Below, piece after piece: positions 52,760 through 60,819 of a DNA stretch of 64,000 nucleotides. The stretch spans positions 1 through 64,000 of the forward strand of contig JAJPGT010000060.1 in the NCBI GenBank assembly GCA_021325655.1, read 5' to 3'. Within the stretch, counting starts at the first letter, position 1; each line of letters starts with the position of its first letter. The notes under the pieces were generated by a model, which was not told where the DNA came from, made no database searches, and saw only the letters and a list, made by a program, of their open reading frames with translations. A program made the translations under genes and the position numbers. This DNA is from Pseudomonadota bacterium (GTDB taxonomy: Bacteria; Chloroflexota; UBA6077; JAJPGT01).

Positions 52760-54260
52760 CCAGGCGCGGCGAATGCGCCGGACGCGGGGGACCCCAGATG
52801 CCCTCCGCTGGCTCTGGCTCAGCGTTGCCGCCGGGATCGTCGTGGTGGTCGTCGCTCTGGCTGCCATCCGCTTGAGCCGTCCGAGCGAGGTCCAGGCGGA
52901 AGACTGGGCTGTCCCATGGGCCACCCCGGGCGTGGTGCTGCCCCCAGGCCGGAGTGAGGCCCTGCCAGCGCAACCCCGCGCGCCCGCGACGGCGGTGGCT
53001 GCCGCAACTGCTCCTCCCATTGCGTTCGCGCCCTCCAGCCCGCTGGCGGCTACCCCCACGCCAGCGCTGGCGGGGCCGGTGGATCCCGCGGCGCTGCTGG
53101 AGGCCCCCACCTTGCGGGACCGGGTGCTTCAGGTGGTCGGGCCGGTGCAGGGCGTGGTCGGCGTGGCGATCAAGGACCTGGGTACGGGCCGCGGCGTCCT
53201 GCTCAATGCTGACGAGGAGTATCCGGCGGCGAGCCTGTTCAAAGTGGCCGTCATGTACGAAGTGTTCAAGCAGCGCCAGGATGGCGCCCTCAGCTTCAAG
53301 GAAGGGATGACGATCTCCGAGCAGGCAGCCAGCTACGATCTGGGAACGATGACCTGGCCGGTCGGGACGCGGATGACGCTGGGCACCGCCCTGGAGCGGA
53401 TGATCACCTTCAGCGACAATGTGAGTGCGGTGCTGCTGCTCGGGCGCGTCGGCTCGCGCCAGGTGAACGACGACATGGCAGCGCTGGGCCTGCAGAACAC
53501 CACGATCAGCGACGCCCGGCTCACCACGTCGCCGCACGACATGCTGCGGCTGCTGGAGGCGATCGCCCGGGGCCAGGCGGTCGACGCGCAGGCGAGCGCG
53601 GAGATGGCACACCTGCTGCTGCGCCAGCAGGTCAACGACCGCTTGCCGGCCGAGCTGCCGCCGGACACTCCCGTGGCGCACAAGACGGGCAACTGGGAGC
53701 GGTCGGTCCATGATGTGGGGATCGTCTACGCGCCTCACAGCACCTACGTCATCGCCGTGCTGACCCGCGATCTCGCCGATGTTGGCGCCGGAACGCAGAT
53801 GATCGCAGACCTCTCCCGCGCGGTCTATGACTACTTCGACACCCAGGCGACCGACGCAGACCCGATCCCGGTTCCACCCGGCGACTTCGGCAGCTATGCC
53901 AGCGCCCCGGTCATTCCGACACCCCCCGTGGCCGTCTCCGTGCCTGTGGTCGCCCCGGCGGCTGACGCCCCCGATGAGCTGGTCGCGGCGCCGAGCCCGG
54001 TCGCGGTCCCGCTGAAGACACCGCTCCCCACTCGCCCCGCGGCGAATGAGCAGGACAACGCGGCGGAGCAGCCCGCGGCGCTCCCGACTTCGCCGCCGGC
54101 CCCAACAACGCCCCCCCCCCCCACGACGGCGCCAGCCCCTCCGGCTCCCCCACCCCCCACGGCCGCCCCGGCTCCGCCGCCCGCCGCCACCGCCACTCCG
54201 GCCCCGGCGCCCCAGCCGCCCAAGCCAACGCCCACACCCAAGAAGAAAAAGGACAGGTGA
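52743..54260 (+). CDS. Membrane-anchored class-A beta-lactamase-fold serine hydrolase with proline-rich tail
   Basis: 505 residues from an ATG at 52743. One membrane helix (ALRWLWLSVAAGIVVVVVAL) follows a very basic N-terminus. A Pro/Ala linker leads to the serine hydrolase domain (about 125-390): SLFK (Ser164-x-x-Lys167), SDN in FSDNVSA and HKTGNW (the KTG triad). The general-base Glu of true class A lactamases could not be placed in the omega-loop, so D,D-peptidase-like or non-lactamase activity is possible. The last about 110 residues are Pro/Ala/Thr-rich and end in KKKKDR, as in wall-spanning proteins. A run of 12 C bases lies in this tail. Confidence 0.8.
   Translation: MPRRRSQARRMRRTRGTPDALRWLWLSVAAGIVVVVVALAAIRLSRPSEVQAEDWAVPWATPGVVLPPGRSEALPAQPRAPATAVAAATAPPIAFAPSSPLAATPTPALAGPVDPAALLEAPTLRDRVLQVVGPVQGVVGVAIKDLGTGRGVLLNADEEYPAASLFKVAVMYEVFKQRQDGALSFKEGMTISEQAASYDLGTMTWPVGTRMTLGTALERMITFSDNVSAVLLLGRVGSRQVNDDMAALGLQNTTISDARLTTSPHDMLRLLEAIARGQAVDAQASAEMAHLLLRQQVNDRLPAELPPDTPVAHKTGNWERSVHDVGIVYAPHSTYVIAVLTRDLADVGAGTQMIADLSRAVYDYFDTQATDADPIPVPPGDFGSYASAPVIPTPPVAVSVPVVAPAADAPDELVAAPSPVAVPLKTPLPTRPAANEQDNAAEQPAALPTSPPAPTTPPPPTTAPAPPAPPPPTAAPAPPPAATATPAPAPQPPKPTPTPKKKKDR
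54111..54122 (+). repeat. Homopolymer C12 tract inside the proline-rich tail
   Basis: Twelve consecutive C residues encode part of a proline run in the C-terminal tail of the beta-lactamase-fold protein. Tracts of this length are prone to slippage during replication; a one-base change would replace the last roughly 45 codons. It may be a simple result of proline-rich coding in a GC-rich genome, or a phase-variable switch. Confidence 0.6.
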
Positions 54261-54262
54261 CG

Positions 54263-55300
54263 TCAGAGCCAGGCTTCGGCGGTCATCTGCCGGGTCATGA
54301 GTTCGGCAAGCGCTGCCAGCGGGGGCCGGCCCGCGAAGAGAATGTCGCCCATCTGCTGGGTGATCGGCATCTCTACCCCGGCGCGCTCCGCCAGCGCCAG
54401 CACGGCCCGCGTCGCAGGCACGCCTTCTACCACCATGCGGGTGCTGGCCAGCACCTCGGCCAGCGGCCGGCCCCGGCCAAGCTGCTCCCCGCACCACCGG
54501 TTACGGCTGTGGCGGCTGGTCGTCGTCGCCAGGATGTCGCCGATCCCTGCCAGGCCGACAACGGTGGTGAGGCACCCGCCGCAGGCCTGAACCAGCCGCG
54601 CTAGCTCAGCGATGAAGCGTGTGGTGAGCGCGGCCTTGGCGTTGTCACCGTAGCCGAGGCCGTCGCTGATCCCCGCCGCGATCCCGATCACGTTCTTCGC
54701 CGCCCCACACAGCTCGACCCCGACGATGTCCGGATTGGTGTACACCCGGAAGCTCGGGGTCGTGAACAGCCGCTGCAATGCCTCAGCCCGCTCGGGGTCA
54801 GCGCAGGCGATCACCGCCGCGGTCGGGATGCCCCGTCCCACCTCTTCGGCGTGGGTCGGGCCCGACAGCGCCGCGACCCGCCCGGCGAAGCGCGGCCCTA
54901 GCTCCGCCTCGACTACCTGGCTCCCCCGCAACCACGTCCCGAGCTCCAGCCCCTTGGTGCCGTGGACGACCAGGACGTCGGGGGCAATCAGCGGCGCGAC
55001 CCGCCGCGCCAGCTCGCGGAGCGCGGAGGAGATCGGCGCCAGGACCACGACCTGGGCGCTGTCCAGCGCCGCCTCCAGGCTGGCGGTAGCGCGCACAGGG
55101 ATTGGGATGGGAACGTTGGGCAGGTACTCCGCGTTGCAGCGCTCCCGGTCGATCCTCGCCGCCAGCTCCGGGCGGCGAGCCCAGAGCACCACCGAGTACC
55201 CCTGGCCCGCGAGCAGCACCGCGAGCGCGGTGCCCCAGCCGCCGGCGTTGAGCACCGCCACCCGCCGGATCGCGTCTATCCGGCTCCTATAATGAGGCAT
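54263..55300 (-). CDS. gpsA: NAD(P)-dependent glycerol-3-phosphate dehydrogenase
   Basis: 345 residues from an ATG at 55300; an open frame extends to 55468 without support. The enzyme reduces dihydroxyacetone phosphate to sn-glycerol 3-phosphate for phospholipids. Motifs: VAVLNAGGWGTALAVLLAGQ (cofactor loop, in which the usual first Gly of G-x-G-x-x-G is Asn), LVVHGTKGLELG, AALSGPTHAEEVGRGIPTAA, GVELCGAAKNVIGIAAGISD with the catalytic Lys, and LTTRFIAELARLVQACGG. The stop is 2 bp from that of the beta-lactamase-fold gene on the other strand. It starts 22 bp from plsY, in the opposite direction. Confidence 0.92.
   Translation of the reverse strand: MPHYRSRIDAIRRVAVLNAGGWGTALAVLLAGQGYSVVLWARRPELAARIDRERCNAEYLPNVPIPIPVRATASLEAALDSAQVVVLAPISSALRELARRVAPLIAPDVLVVHGTKGLELGTWLRGSQVVEAELGPRFAGRVAALSGPTHAEEVGRGIPTAAVIACADPERAEALQRLFTTPSFRVYTNPDIVGVELCGAAKNVIGIAAGISDGLGYGDNAKAALTTRFIAELARLVQACGGCLTTVVGLAGIGDILATTTSRHSRNRWCGEQLGRGRPLAEVLASTRMVVEGVPATRAVLALAERAGVEMPITQQMGDILFAGRPPLAALAELMTRQMTAEAWL
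55288..55293 (+). promoter_or_regulatory. Consensus -10 box for plsY inside gpsA
   Basis: A perfect TATAAT lies at 55288-55293 on the plus strand, within the first codons of gpsA. It would start transcription near 55300, leaving a leader of about 23 bases that holds GGGAG before the plsY ATG at 55323. No good -35 was seen at 17 bp (CCGGAT), so the promoter may rely on an activator. Confidence 0.5.
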
Positions 55301-55322
55301 CGCGGTGTGGTGGGAGCTGGCC

Positions 55323-55937
55323 ATGTCGCCGGTAGCGTATATCCTGGCCGCACTCATCGGGTACGCGTTCGGGGGGATCCCCACCGGCATCCTGGTGGCG
55401 CGGGCGCGGCACGTCGATCTCACCCAGGTTGGGAGCAAGAAGACCGGCGCTACAAATGTGCTGCGCACGCTTGGCCCCGCCGCCGCGGCCGTCGTCTTCG
55501 CGGGCGATTTCCTGAAGGCGGTGGTCGCGGTGAGCCTGGTGAGCTGGCTGTTCGGCGATTCCTGGGCGAACGCCGTCGCCGCTGTGGCAGCCGTCGTTGG
55601 CCACGGCTTCTCGCCCTACATCGGCTTCCGCGGCGGTCGCGGGGTGACACCGGGCCTGGGCGGCCTGCTGGTGGTCTCCTGGTGGATCTTCCTGATCGCG
55701 CTGCTGGTGGGCGTCATCGTGATCGCACTGACACGCTTCGTCTCGCTCGGTTCGCTCCTGGGGACGATCGTCGCGGCGCTGGTGATCGTGTACGAAGTCG
55801 CCGTCTGGGGCTGGCCGGCGGCCTACATGTTGTTCGGCCTCGGTGCAGCCGCGTTCATCGTCGCCAGCCACCACGACAACATCCAGCGGCTCCTGGCCGG
55901 GCGGGAGCGGAAGCTCGGCGAGCCGGTCCAGACCTGA
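55323..55937 (+). CDS. plsY: Glycerol-3-phosphate acyltransferase PlsY
   Basis: 204 residues from an ATG at 55323 with GGGAG 6 bases ahead; a GTG at 55305 is possible. It acylates sn-glycerol 3-phosphate from acyl-phosphate, the first step of phospholipid synthesis. Five hydrophobic helices, starting with YILAALIGYAFGGIPTG, and the family loop GSKKTGATNVLRTLGP are present, then GDFLKAVVAV and HGFSPYIGFRGGRGVTPGLG with the second conserved loop, and ALVIVYEVAVWGWPAAYMLF. It lies head to head with gpsA, which makes its substrate. Confidence 0.93.
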   Translation: MSPVAYILAALIGYAFGGIPTGILVARARHVDLTQVGSKKTGATNVLRTLGPAAAAVVFAGDFLKAVVAVSLVSWLFGDSWANAVAAVAAVVGHGFSPYIGFRGGRGVTPGLGGLLVVSWWIFLIALLVGVIVIALTRFVSLGSLLGTIVAALVIVYEVAVWGWPAAYMLFGLGAAAFIVASHHDNIQRLLAGRERKLGEPVQT

Positions 55938-55970
55938 GCGCCGGAAGGCCCACTCCACCCAGCAGACCGC

Positions 55971-56453
55971 TCAGACGCGACGGGCTGGGGTGAGCGCCCG
56001 CACCAGGTTCGCCATCTCCACCGCCGCGAACGCGGCTTCGTAGCCCTTGTTCCCCTGCTTGCTGCCTGCCCGCTCCAGCGCCTGCTCCAGAGTATCGGTA
56101 GTGAGCACACCGAAGATCACCGGCACCCCGGTGTCCAGCGCCACCCGGGCGATCCCATTGGCCGCGCCGGCGGCGACGTAGTCGAAGTGCGCCGTGCTGC
56201 CGCGAATGACCGCGCCCAGACAGATGATGGCCGCGTAGTCGCCACTAGAGGCCAGCTTCTGTGCCACCAGGGGTATCTCCATCGAGCCGGGCACCCAGGC
56301 GACGTCGACGTCGTCGTCAGCAACGCCCAGACGGCGCAGCCCGGCCCGTGCACCATCCAGCAGCCGGGTCGTCACCAGGTCGTTGAACTTCGCCACTACC
56401 ACGCCGATCCGCAGCCCGGCCCCCGTCAGCTCGCCTTCCAGCTCACGCCCCAT
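55971..56453 (-). CDS. ribH: 6,7-dimethyl-8-ribityllumazine synthase
   Basis: 160 residues, family length. It condenses 5-amino-6-ribitylaminouracil with 3,4-dihydroxybutanone 4-phosphate. [20 protein letters not shown] is the substrate-binding start, [20 protein letters not shown] and [17 protein letters not shown] the active site with the catalytic His, and [23 protein letters not shown] the end. The ATG at 56453 coincides with the end of ribB (stop and start overlap by one base). It is the last gene of the riboflavin operon. Confidence 0.95.
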   Translation of the reverse strand: MGRELEGELTGAGLRIGVVVAKFNDLVTTRLLDGARAGLRRLGVADDDVDVAWVPGSMEIPLVAQKLASSGDYAAIICLGAVIRGSTAHFDYVAAGAANGIARVALDTGVPVIFGVLTTDTLEQALERAGSKQGNKGYEAAFAAVEMANLVRALTPARRV

Positions 56454-57115
56454 CAGCCCCTCACCAGCTTGGCCGGCACCGCCAGCGGCTCCATCACCAC
56501 CCCGTTGGCCTCGCGCCGCCGGTAGGTGATCAGATCCTCGATGGAGATCACCGCGATCCCGTGGCGCTGCCCGAAGCGGAGCAGGTCTGGCAGCCGGGCC
56601 ATCGAGCCGTCGTCGTTCATGATCTCGCAGATCACCGCGGCGGGAAACAGCCCGGCCGCACGCGCCAGGTCTACCGAGGCCTCGGTGTGGCCCGGGCGGA
56701 CCAGCACCCCGCCCTCGCGGTAGCGCAGCGGGAACACGTGTCCCGGCCGCAGAAAGTCCTCCGGCCGGGCACGAGGATCCAACAGGAGCCGGATGGTGAC
56801 GGCACGATCGCTTGCCGAGATCCCGGTGGTCACCCCCTGCCGCGCGTCGACGGAGACGGTGAAGGCCGTTGCCGCGGGCTCGCTGGCAGCGACCATCAGG
56901 GGAATCTCCAGCTCATCCAGCCGGGCGCCGCTGATAGGTGTGCAAATGAGCCCGCGGGCCTCGCGCGCCATGAAGTTGATCGCCGCGGCGGAGACAAACT
57001 CGGCAGCGATCGCTAGATCCCCCTCGTTCTCCCGTCGCTCGTCGTCGACGATGACGACGAAGCGGCCCGCGCGAAGCTCGGCGATAGCATCGCCGATCGC
57101 GGCCAACGGCTTCAT
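56453..57115 (-). CDS. ribB: 3,4-dihydroxy-2-butanone-4-phosphate synthase
   Basis: 220 residues. It makes dihydroxybutanone phosphate from ribulose 5-phosphate. [20 protein letters not shown] holds the Mg2+-binding acids, [20 protein letters not shown] and [20 protein letters not shown] follow, then [32 protein letters not shown]. Only the RibB domain is present: the GTP cyclohydrolase II (RibA) domain often fused in bacteria is absent, so ribA must lie elsewhere. It overlaps ribE by 4 bp (57112-57115) and ribH by 1 bp. Confidence 0.93.
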   Translation of the reverse strand: MKPLAAIGDAIAELRAGRFVVIVDDERRENEGDLAIAAEFVSAAAINFMAREARGLICTPISGARLDELEIPLMVAASEPAATAFTVSVDARQGVTTGISASDRAVTIRLLLDPRARPEDFLRPGHVFPLRYREGGVLVRPGHTEASVDLARAAGLFPAAVICEIMNDDGSMARLPDLLRFGQRHGIAVISIEDLITYRRREANGVVMEPLAVPAKLVRG

Positions 57116-57735
57116 GTGTCCTCCTGGAGCCCCGCCGCGCGCCCGAAGCGGCTGGCCAGCAGGCTCTCCACGTACTTGCCGATGATGTCGACTTCCAGGT
57201 TGACGGCCGCTCCGACGGGCTTAGCCCCGAGCCCGGTTGCGCGCTTGGTGAACTCGATCAGCGCCACGCTGAAGCTGTCCGGAGCGCGGCTCGCCACGGT
57301 CAGACTGATCCCATCAACCGCAATGTACCCTTTCAGCACGATGTACGGCAGCAGCTCCGCGGGAGCGGAGAAGGTGACGATCTCGGAGTCGCCCTCCGGC
57401 CGCCGGCTCAGGATCGTCCCCACACCATCCACATGCCCCTGGACGTAGTGGCCCCCGATGCGCCCCCCCACCTGCACCGCCCGCTCCAGGTTCACCCGGT
57501 CCCCGGGCGCCAGTCCACCCACCGACGTCCGCCGCAGCGTTTCCGGCGAGAGCCCAACCACGAAGCCATCCGGCGAAAGCTCGGTCACGGTGAGGCAGAT
57601 GCCGTCGATAGCGATACTGTGCCCGATCTCCAGGTCAGCCCGCACCAGCTCTGCCGCCACCCGCAGCCGGACGCTCTCGCCCTGGCGCTCCAGCGCCTGG
57701 ACCCGCCCCACCTCTTCTACGATGCCGGAGAACAT
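57112..57735 (-). CDS. ribE: Riboflavin synthase, alpha subunit
   Basis: 207 residues from an ATG at 57735; the frame is open to 58413 but that is shadow of ribD. The start [18 protein letters not shown] is the family's invariant N-terminus. Two similar lumazine-binding halves follow: [13 protein letters not shown] and SPETLRRTS in the first, [18 protein letters not shown] [10 protein letters not shown] and FTKRATGLG in the second, each with the conserved G-I-S/C-LTV. The enzyme joins two lumazines to give riboflavin. It overlaps ribD by 19 bp and is translationally coupled to it. Confidence 0.95.
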   Translation of the reverse strand: MFSGIVEEVGRVQALERQGESVRLRVAAELVRADLEIGHSIAIDGICLTVTELSPDGFVVGLSPETLRRTSVGGLAPGDRVNLERAVQVGGRIGGHYVQGHVDGVGTILSRRPEGDSEIVTFSAPAELLPYIVLKGYIAVDGISLTVASRAPDSFSVALIEFTKRATGLGAKPVGAAVNLEVDIIGKYVESLLASRFGRAAGLQEDT

Positions 57736-58847
57736 ACCGGGTACCCCACCACCAGCACGTCGCGGCCAACTAGCTCGTAGCTGACGTCGCGCAGCCTGAT
57801 CGCCTGGTCCATCGTCTCCACACCAGCGCCTGCCAGGGGCGTCGGCGCACAGGCGCCGCCCACCAGGATGGGGGCGATGAACGCCACTACCTTGTCCACC
57901 AGCCCCGCCGCCAGCAACGACGCCAGCAGCTCCCCGCCCGCCTCGGCGAATACCGAGGTCACTTCCCGCCGCCCCAGCTCCCGCAGCGCTGCGCCTGGGT
58001 CCACCCGCCCGGCCCGGCTCGGCACCTGGAGCACCTCCACCCCTTGCGCTCGCAGCCGCGCGATCTGCTCCGGCGGCGCCTCGTCGGTCGTCACGACCAG
58101 CGCCCGGCCCGGCGCCTCCGGCGCTACTGCGCGGGCAGCGCTGGGCGTCCTGGCCCGGCTGTCGAAGATTACCCGCAGCGGCTGGCGCGCCAGCGGCTGG
58201 CCACGCTCGTCGCGCGCGGTGAGCTGTGGATCGTCGCGCAGGATCGTCTGTACCCCCACCAGGATGGCATCGCTCGCCGCGCGCCAGCGGCCCACCAGCG
58301 CCCGCGCCGCCTCGCCGCTGATCCAGCGCGAGTGGCCGGCGCGGGTGGCGATCTTTCCGTCCAACGTCATCGCGTATTTCGCCGTGACGAACGGGAGCCC
58401 CGTATTCGCCCACTTTAAGAACGCTTCGTTGAGCCGGCGGGCCTCCTCCGCTCGCTCCCCGACGTGGACGCTGATTCCGGCCGCTTCCAGCGCCCGCCGC
58501 CCGCCCCCTGCCACCCAGGGGCTCGGGTCCGGGATGGCGAAGTGGACCTCGCGCACGCCGGCGGCGATCAGCGCCTCAGCGCAGGGCGGCGTCCGACCGA
58601 CGTGCGAGCACGGCTCCAGCGTCACGAACAGGGTGGCGCCGCGGGCGCGTTCGCCCGCTTGCCGCAGGGCCACGACCTCCGCGTGCGGTCCTCCCGGCGG
58701 CTGGGTCGCCCCCTCCCCAACGATCTCCCCATCCCGCACCAGGACCGCGCCGACGGCCGGGTTGGGGCTAGTGGTGCCGACGACGCTGGCCGCGAGCGCC
58801 AGCGCGCGCAGCATCGGATCGAACCCAGCCGAGGGCCGGACGCTCAT
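57717..58847 (-). CDS. ribD: Bifunctional riboflavin deaminase/reductase
   Basis: 376 residues from an ATG at 58847; GGCGAG is 8 bases ahead, while the ATG at 58853 is too close to it. The N-terminal zinc deaminase domain has HAEVVALRQ and TLEPCSHVGRTPPCAEALI (His, two Cys). The C-terminal reductase domain starts near 145 (PFVTAKYAMTLDGKIATRAG, SRWISGE) and ends with FAEAGGELLASLLAAGLVDK. It carries out the second and third steps from the pyrimidine intermediate. The gene heads the four-gene operon and is preceded by its own promoter. Confidence 0.94.
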   Translation of the reverse strand: MSVRPSAGFDPMLRALALAASVVGTTSPNPAVGAVLVRDGEIVGEGATQPPGGPHAEVVALRQAGERARGATLFVTLEPCSHVGRTPPCAEALIAAGVREVHFAIPDPSPWVAGGGRRALEAAGISVHVGERAEEARRLNEAFLKWANTGLPFVTAKYAMTLDGKIATRAGHSRWISGEAARALVGRWRAASDAILVGVQTILRDDPQLTARDERGQPLARQPLRVIFDSRARTPSAARAVAPEAPGRALVVTTDEAPPEQIARLRAQGVEVLQVPSRAGRVDPGAALRELGRREVTSVFAEAGGELLASLLAAGLVDKVVAFIAPILVGGACAPTPLAGAGVETMDQAIRLRDVSYELVGRDVLVVGYPVCSPAS

Positions 58848-58963
58848 GTTCATCACTCGCCGCCGGCACACAGGCCAGATGTCCTGAGCCGGGCGAAGGC
58901 TCAGCGCGGCGTCCACGCGGACTCCGCGTTGTGGCCGAGGCGCTCGCCTGCCAATGTGGCCGG

Positions 58964-58993
58964 AGTATAGGTCCGCCCCAGAAGAGCGTCAAA
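58964..58993 (-). promoter_or_regulatory. Promoter of the riboflavin operon
   Basis: On the minus strand TTGACG (58993-58988), 18 bp, then TATACT (58969-58964). Start would be near 58957, leaving a leader of about 110 bases before ribD. The leader can form at least two short hairpins (CGCGGA-G-TCCGCG; TGAGCC-N7-GGCTCA). The conserved FMN-riboswitch blocks (GGGGCAGGGTGAAATTCC and the like) are not present. Confidence 0.65.
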
Positions 58994-59009
58994 CCTGGCC
59001 AGGCGCTGG

Positions 59010-59035
59010 GTAGCCCGCACTGCTGCGGGCTACCA
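59010..59035. repeat. Strong perfect hairpin upstream of the ribD promoter
   Basis: GGTAGCCCGCA (59010-59020), a 4-base loop, and TGCGGGCTACC (59025-59035) give an 11-bp perfect stem. There is no T run on either side, so a rho-independent terminator is not certain. It may end plus- or minus-strand transcription between ribD and the ybaK remnant or be a palindromic repeat unit. Confidence 0.6.
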
Positions 59036-59072
59036 CTTGCCTGATGCCCCTGGGGAACCGGAGATGGAGACG

Positions 59073-59469
59073 ATGAGCGGCCGGGCCACTCCTGCCACCA
59101 GCGTGGCGCAGCGCGCCGGGATTCGCTACGCCCTGCACGAGTACCACCACGCCCCCTCGCCGCACCGTGCGGGCTGGAGGCGGCCGAGGCGCTCGGGCTG
59201 GCCTCGGCCCGGGTGTTCAAGACGCTCATCGCTCAGGTGGGCGAGCGCCGGCGAGCGAGGGCGATCCCGCCAGTGGGCCAGCACCTGAACCTGAAGGCGC
59301 TCGTAGCCGCGCTGGCCGGGAAGCGGGCGAGCTGGCAAAGCCGTCCGACGCGCAGGGGTCACCGGCTATCTGGTCGGCGGCATCAGCCCGCTCGGCCAGC
59401 GCTTTGGTGCGTCCGACGATCTTATCCGCCTGACCAGTGCCCGCACCGCGGCTATCGCTGACCGCTGAC
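59073..59469 (+). pseudogene. Decayed ybaK (Cys-tRNA(Pro)/aminoacyl-tRNA deacylase)
   Basis: Pieces in three frames spell a YbaK protein: MSGRATPATSVAQRAGIRYA with LHEYHHAPS from 59073, then LEAAEALGLASARVFKTLIA QVGE, HLNLKALVAALAGKRA, ELAKPSDAQ and, in another frame, VTGYLVGGISPLGQRFGASD with LTSARTAAIADR. V-F-K-T-L-I and G-G-I-S-P are the family marks. At least four frameshifts are required, and the last part runs into a stop early. In living form it would hydrolyse mischarged Cys-tRNA(Pro). No complete frame exists, so it is a pseudogene. Confidence 0.7.
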
Positions 59470-59476
59470 CGCTCGT

Positions 59477-60778
59477 TTAGCCGCTGTCGCCGCACTGGAG
59501 CGCGGCGAGCGGGACGCTGCGTGGGACGGGCATCTGGTTGGTGGGCGGGACCACGGCGCTGGCATGCTCCAGCCACCAGAAGCGGTCGCCGATGACTCGC
59601 GCGGTGTCCGCCGCCTCGACCGGGGCATCCAGCGCCGCGGCCGGCACCGCGCACCAGGCCGAGGCGCCTGGCCGCAGCAGCAGCCACGCCGGGCCATCCT
59701 GTGGCCGGGCGACCAGCGCCCCGCCGGGGAGGAGCTGAAAGCCACGCAGGAGTGGCATCGCCCCACCGGGCAGTGGCGGGAGCGCGATGCCCTGCCAGCT
59801 CTGGCCACCGTCGTGGGAGAGGCGCACTGGCTCCGCGGGGGAGCCGCCAGCGGCGAGCGCGTCTCCCGTGAGGAGCAGCACCTCGCGTTCAGCCAGCGCC
59901 GCCAGCTCGTTGAGCGCGCAGGCGTTCACCCCGCCAAGGCCGGTCTCCACGGCTTCGCCCCCGAACCCGGCGGGCGACCAGGACTGCCCGCCGTCGCTGG
60001 AGACCTCGACCGGCTGGATCCGCGCATGCATCGCGCAGGAGCCGATGGCGTTGGGCGCTGGCCCCCAGCGGACGCAGGGGCCGGTGGCCGGGCAGTCGAC
60101 GAGCGGCGGGCTGGCCCAGCTTTGCCCACCGTCCGCCGTCTGCTCGAGCAGGAACCCGGGCGGGGTCCCCGCCGTGGAGGCGGGCCGGGCGAACAGCGCC
60201 TGCACCGCTGTGCCGTCCACCTGGAAGCCGCCGAACTGCTCCCGGTCGATTCCCGGCGGCGTGGGAATCGGCTGCCAGCCCTGTCCACCATCCGCGGTGT
60301 GGTAGCCCACGAAGATGATCGGCGGTGCCCCGTAGGGCCCTCTGGCCGACGGGAAGACCGCGTACAGGCTGTCCGGGTAGGTTGGGTCGAGCGCCAGCGC
60401 GGTGCAGGCGGGAGGCACATCTCCGGTAGTCAGCAGCGGGTAGCCCGACGTCGCGGCGGCCTGGAGCACAGGCGCGGTCGAGATGATCGTCCAGGTGGCG
60501 CCCCCGTCGCGGCTGAGCGGGATGCCACCCGGGGCACAGTAGGCAATTCGCCCCGCAACGCTGGCGAACGACTGGCCAACGATCGGGGTGCTCCGCGCAA
60601 CCCAGAGCGGAGCCACTAGCCCGAGCGAGGCCCAATCCGGCCCTGCTGGCTGGCCGGCTGCCCCGGCCGCACTAGGCGGCGCTGAGGCAGCCGGCAGCAC
60701 CCCGGCCCCGAGGCCCAGGAGCGCTGCCGCAAGAAGGAGCGCGCGGAATATCCCTCGCCGTCGCCGCCCACACCGCAC
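59477..60778 (-). CDS. Exported BNR-repeat (sialidase/HCF136-like beta-propeller) protein
   Basis: 433 residues from a GTG at 60778, preceded by GGGGGAGGGAGG at 4 bases; an ATG at 60796 lies before the site and is less likely. A signal peptide (RRRRGIFRALLLAAALLGLG) leads into a beta-propeller with several BNR Asp-box-like repeats, LSRDGGATWTI, TADGGQGWQPI, QTADGGQSWASP, SSDGGQSWSPA and SHDGGQSWQGI. Such repeats occur in sialidases, but no catalytic residues were found, so a binding or scaffold role outside the cell is more likely. A final SWCAVPAAALDAPVEAADTA region has no match. Confidence 0.82.
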   Translation of the reverse strand: MRCGRRRRGIFRALLLAAALLGLGAGVLPAASAPPSAAGAAGQPAGPDWASLGLVAPLWVARSTPIVGQSFASVAGRIAYCAPGGIPLSRDGGATWTIISTAPVLQAAATSGYPLLTTGDVPPACTALALDPTYPDSLYAVFPSARGPYGAPPIIFVGYHTADGGQGWQPIPTPPGIDREQFGGFQVDGTAVQALFARPASTAGTPPGFLLEQTADGGQSWASPPLVDCPATGPCVRWGPAPNAIGSCAMHARIQPVEVSSDGGQSWSPAGFGGEAVETGLGGVNACALNELAALAEREVLLLTGDALAAGGSPAEPVRLSHDGGQSWQGIALPPLPGGAMPLLRGFQLLPGGALVARPQDGPAWLLLRPGASAWCAVPAAALDAPVEAADTARVIGDRFWWLEHASAVVPPTNQMPVPRSVPLAALQCGDSG

Positions 60779-60819
60779 GGTGCCTCCCTCCCCCATCGCC
60801 AGGCACGGCCGGGGCGCGA

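Noticed and set aside
52425..54497. 690-codon minus-strand open frame opposite the beta-lactamase-fold gene
   Set aside because: Translation is dominated by Gly, Arg and Ser with low-complexity runs, no family pattern or ribosome site; it mirrors the coding strand of a genuine gene.
58850..58963. FMN riboswitch ahead of ribD
   Set aside because: Conserved RFN blocks are not there; only unrelated short hairpins are seen.
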